Below, piece by piece: positions 52,759 through 61,045 of a stretch of 61,045 nucleotides of DNA. The notes under the pieces were generated by a model, which worked only from the letters and a program-made list of their open reading frames with translations, searched no databases and had not been told where the DNA came from. This DNA comes from Nitrosomonas sp. (GTDB lineage: Bacteria; Pseudomonadota; Gammaproteobacteria; Burkholderiales; Nitrosomonadaceae), in the NCBI GenBank assembly GCA_024282035.1, contig JAMWZR010000015.1, forward strand, positions 1 through 61,045, given 5' to 3'. Made by a program: the position numbers and the translations under genes. Position 1 is the first letter of the stretch, and the number at the start of each line of letters is the position of its first letter.

Positions 52759-55284
52759 TTACAGACTCTTCATTAACTTCCGCGCAGCTTTCTTCTGCTT
52801 GGCATCGCCATCGCGGATCACTTCCTCGAGCATTTCTTTGGCGCCTTCTTTATCGTCCATCTCTTGATATGCTTTTGCCAGATCGAGTTTGGTTTCTACT
52901 TCCTGCCACTGCTCGCCCTTATTTGCGGCATCCATCTCGTCCTTCTTGTCTTCCAGAGCCGCATCTGAATCCTCGAGATTCAAATCGATATCTGCCAGGG
53001 TCAATTCTGCGCTATGTGAAGCAGATTTGGATGTTGTCTGTTCAGGTTGCTCGATTTCCGGTAGTGGCGACGCCTCAGGTGGTTCCGACAGCGTCGGTTC
53101 ATCGGGTACTTTTTCAGTATTGCTGGACTCGATGTCTGGAACATCAATCTCATTGATTTGAGTTTCATCGCTTAAATCAATACCAGACGTAGAGAATTCA
53201 ATGACATTGTCTGGCTTGGCCTTAGTAGACAATTCTGCTTTGGATCCTGCCGAAACTTTGGAATCATCTTCCAGGCTCAAATCGGGGATATCCATTTCCA
53301 CATCATCTGTGTCAATTTCTCCCGTAGGTATTTTCTCGGTAGCAACCTCGATAGCCGACGCCGTCTGTTTTGACTCACGATTTAGATCATTGACGTCGGC
53401 TTCATCCGCAAGATCAAAATCGGCCAGATGTGCGGTCTTGGACTCTTCGTCATTTTTAATGGTATCTCTAGTCAGGGACTGCTCTGCAATTGCATCTGAC
53501 TCATCTTCCAGACCCAAATCAATTTTGCTTTCATCGAAATCAGAATCTGTATGAACATGATCATTGAATTGTTCTGTTTGGTTGTCCTCATCAGCGAGCG
53601 TCTTATCGTTTTTACCGTAATAAACAGTCTGTTCATCAAAATCGGCATTATCTTTATCCGACTCAGAAAATGCATGCAGATTTTCATAAGACGGCTCTTC
53701 TTTGTTCTCCTCTGCGAATGAGTCGGCCGCACCCTGTGCCGCCGCCATGGACGCCATCCTGGAGCGCATAGCAGAGGAAAACTCCGAACGTCTGTCATCT
53801 TCATCGTCTTCATCAGTAGCTTGGCCGCGACGTCTTCGGATGATAAGCCAGGTTGCCAGCAATCCAATAATCGAAAAAGCGGCGACATATTCAATATTAT
53901 TGAAAATTTGATCTGTCAGCGATGGTCCTTCCTCATCTTCACCAGCTAGAATCTGCTGTTTGGCCAAATCGGTTTGTTCGACAGGCGTTTGAGTAGCCAA
54001 AGGCTGGCTCGGTTGCTGCGAAGCATCGTTCACCTTTGCATTAGGAGTAGGTGCAGAATCGCTGGTTGTGACAGGTTGAACGTCAGATTTTACTTCCGGT
54101 TTTGCTCCACTGGCTCTCGCTTGCGCCTGCGCCAGCATCGAATCTTTCATTTCCAGCAAATGCTTCATGTTATCAATACTCTTTTCCAGCATTGCAACAC
54201 GTTCATTCGCTTCTTTCAAAGCCAGATTACGGGCGATTGCATCTTCTTCCATCATTCGCAAACGATCCGCAATACTTGAATCAATAGGTTTACCATCTTT
54301 ATCAAGCTGCTGGGCACTGGACAATCGCAATATTTCTCTGGCAGAAGTCTGAGAGGATGCTGACTTGCGCTCAACACTGGTTGAAATCTTGCCCTGATCG
54401 GATTGACGCACATCGGCTTGGGTTGAGGATTGACCAGAGATTGCCGCCACCCTGGCTTGATACTTGTGCCAGTCCTCGACCTGCATTCTGATTTCCGCTC
54501 TCGCCGTGGACTTATCTATCGAAGCCACCTCATTTTTCTCAGGTATCTTCAGGACCGCCCCGACTCTGAGCAAATTCATATTGTTTTCAATGAAGGCATC
54601 ACGATTTGCTCGATGCAAGGCTACCAGCATCTGGTTTAAATCCACGCCTGCCGGCAAAACCTGACGCGCAATGGATGATAAGGTGTCACCCCGTACTACC
54701 GGACCATAAGTGTCAGATTGCTGACTGGCTGGACGAGGAGTGGTTCGTGGTGCATTCTTGGCAGCATTCGCCTGGCTTTTTTTCGAGTCGGTTTTTTTGT
54801 CAGTGTCTGCGCCAGTCGAATCGGAGAGAGGTACCTGCTTAGGGACGGAACTCACGCTAGGGGCAGCAATATTCTGCGTGTTGGATTCAGCCGGATCAAG
54901 CAGGACAGCATATTCGCGCAGAATACGACCAGAAGCCCAGCTCAGTTCTACCAGAATATTCAGAAAAGGATCATTGACGGCCAAGGGAGAGGTTAACTTT
55001 AAGTAGGGACTCCCATTTGCTCTTGATTCAAGAGAAATTTTAAAAGTGGCAAAATTTGCTTCATAGTTGATTCCCGCTTGAGCAAAAGCTTCTCGTGCTG
55101 CGATATTTGCTTTGAGTGATGCAATTTCATCACTGGAAGTGGTTACTATGTCTATCTCAGCATTCAGTGGTTGGCCCAATGCCGAGTTGAGTGTCAGTTT
55201 ACCCAATCCAGCTGCATGAGCAACTGCAAGCGGTAATATCAAGGTGATTACAAACAAACATACTCTAAAAGCATTCTTATACAC
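52759..55284 (-). CDS. fimV: FimV/HubP-like polar scaffold protein
   Basis: Inner-membrane protein of 841 residues: signal peptide (1-24), the FimV N-terminal domain (GKLTLNSALGQPLNAEIDI), a LysM segment (about 192-250), a coiled coil (about 345-390), one membrane helix (about 470-490), a long acidic cytoplasmic region with repeated Asp/Glu-rich DLxLED-type motifs, and a helical TPR-like end (KLDLAKAYQEMDDKEGAKEML). FimV/HubP proteins organise type IV pili and poles. Its place between asd and truA is the usual one. Confidence 0.93.
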   Translation of the reverse strand: MYKNAFRVCLFVITLILPLAVAHAAGLGKLTLNSALGQPLNAEIDIVTTSSDEIASLKANIAAREAFAQAGINYEANFATFKISLESRANGSPYLKLTSPLAVNDPFLNILVELSWASGRILREYAVLLDPAESNTQNIAAPSVSSVPKQVPLSDSTGADTDKKTDSKKSQANAAKNAPRTTPRPASQQSDTYGPVVRGDTLSSIARQVLPAGVDLNQMLVALHRANRDAFIENNMNLLRVGAVLKIPEKNEVASIDKSTARAEIRMQVEDWHKYQARVAAISGQSSTQADVRQSDQGKISTSVERKSASSQTSAREILRLSSAQQLDKDGKPIDSSIADRLRMMEEDAIARNLALKEANERVAMLEKSIDNMKHLLEMKDSMLAQAQARASGAKPEVKSDVQPVTTSDSAPTPNAKVNDASQQPSQPLATQTPVEQTDLAKQQILAGEDEEGPSLTDQIFNNIEYVAAFSIIGLLATWLIIRRRRGQATDEDDEDDRRSEFSSAMRSRMASMAAAQGAADSFAEENKEEPSYENLHAFSESDKDNADFDEQTVYYGKNDKTLADEDNQTEQFNDHVHTDSDFDESKIDLGLEDESDAIAEQSLTRDTIKNDEESKTAHLADFDLADEADVNDLNRESKQTASAIEVATEKIPTGEIDTDDVEMDIPDLSLEDDSKVSAGSKAELSTKAKPDNVIEFSTSGIDLSDETQINEIDVPDIESSNTEKVPDEPTLSEPPEASPLPEIEQPEQTTSKSASHSAELTLADIDLNLEDSDAALEDKKDEMDAANKGEQWQEVETKLDLAKAYQEMDDKEGAKEMLEEVIRDGDAKQKKAARKLMKSL

Positions 55285-55455
55285 TGAAATACCCTCTTTA
55301 GTTTATTTATAAAATAAATACTGGCAGGCTAGCATGTAACGTAATCACATCACAATGAGATTTTGCTTTGTTTGTGGGTTAATTCATTCCAAATGCAATC
55401 CTTTTAACAAAAAAACAACTCAACATCATGTCCCGTAGAAATCAAGCAGATTCAA

Positions 55456-56577
55456 TCAATGTTTCTGATGTTCGATCAAAATTCGCAACATTCTGCGTAA
55501 AGGCTCGGCCGCTCCCCACAACAATTGATCTCCAACTGTAAAGACGGATAAATATTCTCCCCCCATCGCCAACTTGCGTAAACGACCTACGGGTATCGAC
55601 AAAGTCCCAGTTACCGCCGTTGGTGTCAATCTCGAAGTTGTCGCACCTTTCTCATTGGGAACCACTTGAACCCAATCATTTGATCCAGCGATAATATCTT
55701 CAATTTCATCCAGAGGCACATCCTGTTTCAACTTGATGGTTAGTGCCTGACTGTGACAGCGCATGGCACCGACTCGAACACAAATGCCATCGACTGGTAT
55801 TTGCCGGTCAGCTCTCCCCAAGATTTTATTGGTCTCCGCCTGGCCTTTCCACTCCTCCCGGCTTTGCCCATTCGCAACTTCCTTGTCAATCCATGGAATC
55901 AGGCTGCCAGCCAAGGGCACACCAAAATTCTCTGTCGGAAATTTCTTGTCTCGCAATGTACCTGCCACTTCACGATCGATATCCAGAATATTAGAAGCCG
56001 GATTATCTAGTAGATCTTTTGCAACACGATGCGCTTCACCCATTTGTTGCAGCAATTCCCGCATATTCTTGGCACCGGCCCCTGAAGCAGCCTGATAGGT
56101 CATGGCGCTCATCCAATCCACCATGCCTTTTTCAAACAACCCACCTACCGCCATTAACATAAGACTCACGGTGCAATTGCCACCAATATAATTTTTCACA
56201 TCATCATGCAGCGCCTGTTTGATCACCGGCATGTTGACCGGATCCAAGATGATGACGGCATTTTCATCCATGCGTAGGGCTGAGGCCGCATCAATCCAGT
56301 ATCCTTTCCAACCTGATTGGCGCAACTCTTTTATGACCTGATTGGTGTAGTCACCGCCTTGGCAAGAGATGATGACATCCATGGCACTCAGTTCCTCAAT
56401 ATTAAAGGCATCTTTGAGTGGCGGAGTCTCCTTACCGATTTCAGGGCCGACACCTCCCTTTTGTGAAGTGGTAAAAAAAACGGGATCAATCAGAGAAAAA
56501 TCATCCTCTTCCCGCATTCTTTGCATCAACACGGAACCAACCATTCCACGCCAACCCACAAAACCAACTTGTTTCAT
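55456..56577 (-). CDS. asd: Aspartate-semialdehyde dehydrogenase
   Basis: NADPH-dependent enzyme of 373 residues that makes aspartate semialdehyde, the branch point to Lys, Thr, Met and diaminopimelate. [11 protein letters not shown] is the NADP loop, and the nucleophile is C135 in GGNCTVSLM. The catalytic His block [12 protein letters not shown] is present. It follows leuB by 70 bases on the same strand. Confidence 0.96.
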   Translation of the reverse strand: MKQVGFVGWRGMVGSVLMQRMREEDDFSLIDPVFFTTSQKGGVGPEIGKETPPLKDAFNIEELSAMDVIISCQGGDYTNQVIKELRQSGWKGYWIDAASALRMDENAVIILDPVNMPVIKQALHDDVKNYIGGNCTVSLMLMAVGGLFEKGMVDWMSAMTYQAASGAGAKNMRELLQQMGEAHRVAKDLLDNPASNILDIDREVAGTLRDKKFPTENFGVPLAGSLIPWIDKEVANGQSREEWKGQAETNKILGRADRQIPVDGICVRVGAMRCHSQALTIKLKQDVPLDEIEDIIAGSNDWVQVVPNEKGATTSRLTPTAVTGTLSIPVGRLRKLAMGGEYLSVFTVGDQLLWGAAEPLRRMLRILIEHQKH

Positions 56578-56647
56578 CGCTTATCTCTTACCCTAATATA
56601 ACCATCAGTTAATCAAAACACCGTGAATATTCAACTCAATTACCCTG

Positions 56648-57712
56648 TTACAAATTGGCCAGCACCGCATCACCCATAGCCTTAGTTCCGACAGATTTGG
56701 CATTGGCTTCAGCAATGTCTTTGGTTCTGACCCCAGACCGCAATACCTTTTTGACCGAATCCTCGATTCGCCGCGCCGCATCCTCCTGGTTAAATGTATA
56801 ACGCATCATCATGGCAACGGAAAGTATCGTTGCAAGCGGGTTAGCTAGATCTCGGCCAGCAAGATCCGGAGCTGAGCCATGAATGGGTTCATATAACCCC
56901 TTATTGCTCTCATCCAACGAAGCCGATGGCAACATGCCAATTGATCCGGTCAGCATTGAGGCCTCGTCCGAAAGAATATCGCCAAACATATTTCCCGTAA
57001 CGATCACATCAAACTGTTTCGGATAACGAACAAGCTGCATCGCGGCATTGTCCACCAACATATGCGAAAGTGTGACTTGCGGATATTCTTTCGCCACTTC
57101 GGTCACGACATCACGCCATAACTGGGTACATTCCAGAACATTCATCTTGTCCACCGAACACAGCCTACCCTGACGTTTACTCGCTGCTCTGAATGCAACA
57201 TGCGCAATGCGTCGAATTTCTGCTTCGCTGTATACCATCGTGTTATATCCCACGCGTTGCCCGTCCCGCATTTCAATTCCGCGCGGCTCACCAAAATAGA
57301 TATCACCCGTCAGCTCACGCACGATCATGATATCGAGACCCGCCACCACATCATATTTGAGACTGGATGCATTGGCCAACTCGGGATAGAGCATTGCCGG
57401 TCGTAAATTGGCAAACAAATTCAATTCTTTGCGTATGGCCAGCAAACCACGCTCAGGTCTCTGTTGGCGCGGCAACAGATCGTACTGCGGCCCACCCACC
57501 GCCCCCAGAAGCACGGCATCGGCAGCACTGGCCAGTTGATGCGTCGCTTCCGGATAAGGCTCACCGGTTGCATCAACAGCACATCCACCAATCAATCCAT
57601 GCTCCAGCTCGATCGGCAAACCATCGGCTTTCAGTACATTCAATACCCGCACAGCTTGAGTCACAATCTCAGGACCGATCCCATCACCCGCCAGAACAGC
57701 AATCTTCATCAT
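56648..57712 (-). CDS. leuB: 3-isopropylmalate dehydrogenase
   Basis: NAD-dependent dehydrogenase of 354 residues in leucine synthesis. The open frame extends 30 codons upstream into leuD, but [17 protein letters not shown] is the family start, hence 57712 (or 57709). [14 protein letters not shown] and the substrate block DNAAMQLVR are present. No good ribosome-binding site precedes the start, so coupling to leuD (25 bases upstream) is likely. Confidence 0.95.
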   Translation of the reverse strand: MMKIAVLAGDGIGPEIVTQAVRVLNVLKADGLPIELEHGLIGGCAVDATGEPYPEATHQLASAADAVLLGAVGGPQYDLLPRQQRPERGLLAIRKELNLFANLRPAMLYPELANASSLKYDVVAGLDIMIVRELTGDIYFGEPRGIEMRDGQRVGYNTMVYSEAEIRRIAHVAFRAASKRQGRLCSVDKMNVLECTQLWRDVVTEVAKEYPQVTLSHMLVDNAAMQLVRYPKQFDVIVTGNMFGDILSDEASMLTGSIGMLPSASLDESNKGLYEPIHGSAPDLAGRDLANPLATILSVAMMMRYTFNQEDAARRIEDSVKKVLRSGVRTKDIAEANAKSVGTKAMGDAVLANL

Positions 57713-57737
57713 TGTATATATGAAAAAAAGGAGTAAT

Positions 57738-58376
57738 TCATGCAAATAACCAAGGCTGCTCTGCCTTGCGCTTGAGTTCAAACTGCCTGATTTTTTCTGC
57801 ATGTTGCAGTGTCAGACCAATCTCATCCAATCCGTTCAACAGACAGTGTTTGCGAAAGGAATCGACTTCAAACTTATAGACGGCGTTGCTTGGCGTAACC
57901 ACTGTCTGTTGCTGCAGATCCACAGCAAGTCTATACCCAGTGGTGGATCTAACTTCCTCGAATAGCCGGTCGATTGTCCCCGCTTCCAGAATGACAGGCA
58001 ACAGACCGATCTTGAAGCAATTATTAAAAAAGATGTCCGCAAAACTGGGGGCAATGATCACGCGAAATCCATAATCCTGCAGTGACCAAGGTGCATGTTC
58101 CCGGCTTGATCCACATCCAAAATTGGCCCGGGCCAGCAAAATCTGCGCCCCCTGAAAACGTGGTTGATTCAGCACAAAATCAGGGTTGAGCCGACGTTGA
58201 GCAGGATCCATACCCGGTTCGCCGTGCTCCAGATAACGCCACTCATCGAACAGATTCTGGCCAAAGCCTGAACGTTTGATCGATTTTAAGAATTGTTTGG
58301 GAATGATGGCATCGGTATCGACATTAGCACGATCCAGTGGCGCCACCAGTCCAGTCAACGCATGAAATTTTTCCAT
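57738..58376 (-). CDS. leuD: 3-isopropylmalate dehydratase small subunit
   Basis: Small subunit of isopropylmalate isomerase, 212 residues. [16 protein letters not shown] and [13 protein letters not shown] are diagnostic. It pairs with leuC, whose stop lies 11 bases upstream. Complete. Confidence 0.96.
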   Translation of the reverse strand: MEKFHALTGLVAPLDRANVDTDAIIPKQFLKSIKRSGFGQNLFDEWRYLEHGEPGMDPAQRRLNPDFVLNQPRFQGAQILLARANFGCGSSREHAPWSLQDYGFRVIIAPSFADIFFNNCFKIGLLPVILEAGTIDRLFEEVRSTTGYRLAVDLQQQTVVTPSNAVYKFEVDSFRKHCLLNGLDEIGLTLQHAEKIRQFELKRKAEQPWLFA

Positions 58377-58387
58377 TGCTTGTATCT

Positions 58388-59803
58388 TCAGTTATTAATC
58401 TTGCGTACGTCGACAAAATGCCCCGCAATCGCCGCCGCCGCCGCCATGGCTGGACTCACCAGGTGTGTTCTACCCCCAGGCCCCTGCCTGCCTTCAAAAT
58501 TTCGATTTGAAGTAGAAGCGCAACGCTCACCCGCCTCCAGCCTATCATCATTCATCGCCAGACACATCGAGCACCCTGGTTCACGCCATTCGAAGCCGGC
58601 GGCACGAAAAATACGATCCAACCCCTCCTCCTCAGCCTGTTTCTTGACTAATCCCGAACCCGGGACCACCAGTGCCAATTTGATAGTAGCAGCAACGTGC
58701 TTACCCTTGATGACATTTGCCGCTGCACGCAAATCCTCTATCCGAGAATTAGTACAGGATCCAATAAAAACCTTGTCCAGTTTTATCTGCTGAATGGGTG
58801 TGTTAGCCATCAGCCCCATATATTTCAGAGCTTGCTGCATATCATGTCGCTTTACTTCATCATTCTCAGCAGCGGGATCAGGCACCACACCATCGATCGT
58901 GGTAACCATTTCTGGAGAAGTACCCCAAGTCACCTGAGGTTTAATTTGTGCCGCATCCAAAATGATTTCACGATCAAAGATTGCATCATCATCACTGCGT
59001 AATGTCCGCCAATAGGCAACCGCTTTGTCCCAGAGATCACCTTGCGGCGCAAACGGCCTACCCTTGATATAGTCAATGGTAATCTCATCGACAGAGACCA
59101 TTCCTGCTCGCGCTCCAGCCTCGATCGCCATATTGCAGAGTGTCATGCGACCTTCCATAGAAAGTGCTCGGATGGCGCTCCCAGAAAATTCGATGGCATA
59201 TCCCGTTCCACCGGCTGTTCCAATTCTCCCAATAATCGCCAGTGCAACGTCCTTGGCGGTTACACCAAATCCTAATTCACCTTCTACAGCAATATTCATC
59301 ACTTTTGATTTTTTCATTAGCAAACATTGCGTTGCTAACACATGCTCGACTTCCGACGTACCAATTCCGAATGCAAGACAACCGAATGCACCATGCGTAC
59401 TGGTATGGGAGTCTCCACACACCACCGTCATTCCCGGCAAGGTTGCACCCTGCTCTGGTCCGATGACATGCACAATTCCTTGACGCAAATCATTCATCTT
59501 GAACTCAGTAATGCCCAGTTCGTCACAATTCTGATCCAGCGTATCCACCTGCAGACGCGATATCGGGTCATGTATGCCATGACTGCGATCCGTAGTTGGA
59601 ACATTATGATCAGCCACGGCTAGAATCGAACTCAATCGCCAAGGCTTACGGCCCGCCAGTTTCAAACTTTCAAAAGCCTGTGGGCTAGTTACTTCGTGCA
59701 CCAAATGACGATCTATATAAATCAGGGCCATACTGTTAGACTCAGCAGATTCAGAATGCACCCAGTGTTGATTCCAAAGTTTATCGTATAACGTTTGTTG
59801 CAT
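58388..59803 (-). CDS. leuC: 3-isopropylmalate dehydratase large subunit
   Basis: Aconitase-like large subunit of about 471 residues, carrying a 4Fe-4S cluster held by the Cys of [10 protein letters not shown] and the pair in CSMCLAMN. The start [10 protein letters not shown] at 59803 fits the family; in-frame TTG/ATG codons a few residues further upstream are possible. First gene of the leuC-leuD-leuB set, 69 bases after the MFS gene. No leucine-rich leader peptide is seen in that gap. Confidence 0.96.
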   Translation of the reverse strand: MQQTLYDKLWNQHWVHSESAESNSMALIYIDRHLVHEVTSPQAFESLKLAGRKPWRLSSILAVADHNVPTTDRSHGIHDPISRLQVDTLDQNCDELGITEFKMNDLRQGIVHVIGPEQGATLPGMTVVCGDSHTSTHGAFGCLAFGIGTSEVEHVLATQCLLMKKSKVMNIAVEGELGFGVTAKDVALAIIGRIGTAGGTGYAIEFSGSAIRALSMEGRMTLCNMAIEAGARAGMVSVDEITIDYIKGRPFAPQGDLWDKAVAYWRTLRSDDDAIFDREIILDAAQIKPQVTWGTSPEMVTTIDGVVPDPAAENDEVKRHDMQQALKYMGLMANTPIQQIKLDKVFIGSCTNSRIEDLRAAANVIKGKHVAATIKLALVVPGSGLVKKQAEEEGLDRIFRAAGFEWREPGCSMCLAMNDDRLEAGERCASTSNRNFEGRQGPGGRTHLVSPAMAAAAAIAGHFVDVRKINN

Positions 59804-59871
59804 GGTAAACATCAAAAAAGTGAATTAACGCGCAATTATCCCATAAAGTTTACTGGGTCAACAAACTGGCA

Positions 59872-61029
59872 CTATTTAATCGTCCGTCCATCGGACTCCG
59901 GCATTCTCCATGCCAACAAAATAAAGGCAACCAAGGCTGCTCCCGCACTAATGACAAATGTTGCTTCCGCTCCCAACTTGTCCCAAGTGTAGCCACTAAA
60001 AACGGATCCAAGCGCCCCACCGATTCCATAGGCTATGCTGGTATAAATTGCCTGACCTTTTGCCTGATGACGTCCGGAGAAAAAAGTGTGTATTACCATC
60101 ATGACCGCAACATGATGAGCACCGTAGGTTATCGCATGCAACATCTGTGCAAAAATAATGATGATTGGCCATGCCACTCCATACCCTATCATCAGAAACC
60201 GGATAGCAGCACACACAAAACTGAACAGCAGCAGGTGTTTCACACTGAAACGCCGTAACAGCCACGGCATAACAAAAAAAACACCTATCTCGCACATTAC
60301 CCCTATCGCCCACAACCACCCCACCAGCCCCTTGTCGTATCCATGCTCCACCAAATAAATCGAAAAGAACGTGTAGTAAGAACCATGAGCGAACAACATG
60401 AGCAAACTGGAAATCAGCAAAACTACAACTTCGGTTCGCTTGCAGATCTGCCACAATGAATGCGGCACAGTCGCAGAATCAATCATGGCTTTCTCTGGAA
60501 TCTGATAAGAAAAAATGACAATTCCGCATTTCAGTCCCAGAACTATCCAGAGCAACCAAATGATCTCGATTTTGTCCAGAATGTAGCCCACACCTATCAC
60601 TGCCAACACAAAACCCACCGATCCCCAAGACCGTATGCGTCCATATCTGGAAGTATGGTCGCCCAGATGCGATAACGTAATGGCTTCCATGAGCGGGAGT
60701 GACGCGCTCCAGAAGAAACTCATGAGCAACATCACCATGAACACCCAAACAAATGATTCTCCAACAAAAAAACCGCAGAAACTTAGCAATCCAGCCACTG
60801 CTGCCAGCTGAATCACCTGAACTCGCCTGCCCAAATGATCGGCTAACCACCCCCACAATGCTGGTGAGAAAATCCTTGTTACCAATAGGAGCGACATCAA
60901 TACCCCAATTTGCAGCGCATCAAATTGCAACGATTGTAGATACAAGCTCCAATATGGAGAAAAAGCACCAATAAAAGCGAAATAAAAAAAATAAAATCCT
61001 GAGAGACGCCAATAGGGAATTCGTGGCAT
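59872..61029 (-). CDS. MFS transporter (HcaT/YcaD-like)
   Basis: Major facilitator of 385 residues with twelve predicted helices. The N-terminus (YWRLSGFYFFYFAFIGAFSPYWSLYL) is of the MFS_1_like/HcaT type, a loop has WGWLADHLGRR between helices 2 and 3, and SRYGRIRSWGSVGF follows helix 4. Its substrate is not known; family names such as phenylpropionate permease are rarely verified. It lies just upstream of leuC on the same strand and could be cotranscribed. Start is 16 bases inside the window edge. Confidence 0.88.
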   Translation of the reverse strand: MPRIPYWRLSGFYFFYFAFIGAFSPYWSLYLQSLQFDALQIGVLMSLLLVTRIFSPALWGWLADHLGRRVQVIQLAAVAGLLSFCGFFVGESFVWVFMVMLLMSFFWSASLPLMEAITLSHLGDHTSRYGRIRSWGSVGFVLAVIGVGYILDKIEIIWLLWIVLGLKCGIVIFSYQIPEKAMIDSATVPHSLWQICKRTEVVVLLISSLLMLFAHGSYYTFFSIYLVEHGYDKGLVGWLWAIGVMCEIGVFFVMPWLLRRFSVKHLLLFSFVCAAIRFLMIGYGVAWPIIIIFAQMLHAITYGAHHVAVMMVIHTFFSGRHQAKGQAIYTSIAYGIGGALGSVFSGYTWDKLGAEATFVISAGAALVAFILLAWRMPESDGRTIK

Positions 61030-61045
61030 ACAAAAATTGAACTGA

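Noticed and set aside
59804-59871. Leucine attenuator leader before leuC
   Set aside because: No Leu-rich short ORF or terminator-antiterminator pair can be found in this short gap.

Overview
The window reads as a chromosomal segment of an autotrophic betaproteobacterium, most likely a Nitrosomonas-like ammonia oxidiser (order Nitrosomonadales). This is inferred from the betaproteobacterial gene order metZ-purF-cvpA-dedD-folC-accD-trpABF-truA-fimV-asd-leuBDC, a class I phosphoribulokinase of the Calvin cycle, a TIGR04073 exosortase-associated protein, and glutathione-dependent formaldehyde oxidation. There is no rRNA or marker gene to settle the genus. I found no rRNA, no convincing tRNA, no CRISPR array and no prophage.

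Positions 1-13.3 kb are accessory-like. They hold the end of an unidentified gene, an L,D-transpeptidase lipoprotein, a CBS-domain protein preceded by two chained tiny ORFs, two small hypothetical proteins, the AmrB-AmrA-AmrS (AmmeMemoRadiSam) cluster, and a secreted TIM-barrel-like protein with a paralog at 35.9 kb. These are followed by an operon of a low-molecular-weight tyrosine phosphatase, glutathione-dependent formaldehyde dehydrogenase and S-formylglutathione hydrolase, then a hemerythrin-like protein and an EAL protein next to a stand-alone BLUF photoreceptor.

Positions 13.3-32.6 kb are mostly housekeeping: a formate/nitrite channel, hemW, the ybbP-ybbA transporter divergent from tesA (start codons overlapping), rluC divergent from rne, polA, a LOG-family protein, a DUF2782 protein, thrB, a BPSS1780-like membrane protein, uvrD and prk.

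Positions 32.6-37.3 kb look like a plastic island. They hold a membrane protein of unknown function, the TIGR04073 protein, strong palindromes, an intact IS5-family-like transposase gene, and the second copy of the secreted TIM-barrel-like protein.

Positions 37.3-42.7 kb carry motA-motB overlapping a membrane-anchored methyltransferase, cysS, and two tandem cyclophilins (periplasmic and cytoplasmic) closed by a strong bidirectional terminator.

Positions 42.7-61.0 kb are one long minus-strand block of biosynthetic genes (Met, purine, folate, fatty acid, Trp, Asp-family and Leu) with truA and fimV inside and an MFS transporter upstream of leuC. The best candidates for new biology are the paired secreted TIM-barrel-like proteins, the AmmeMemoRadiSam cluster, the BLUF/EAL pair, the membrane-anchored methyltransferase behind motAB, and the small-ORF leader of the CBS gene.
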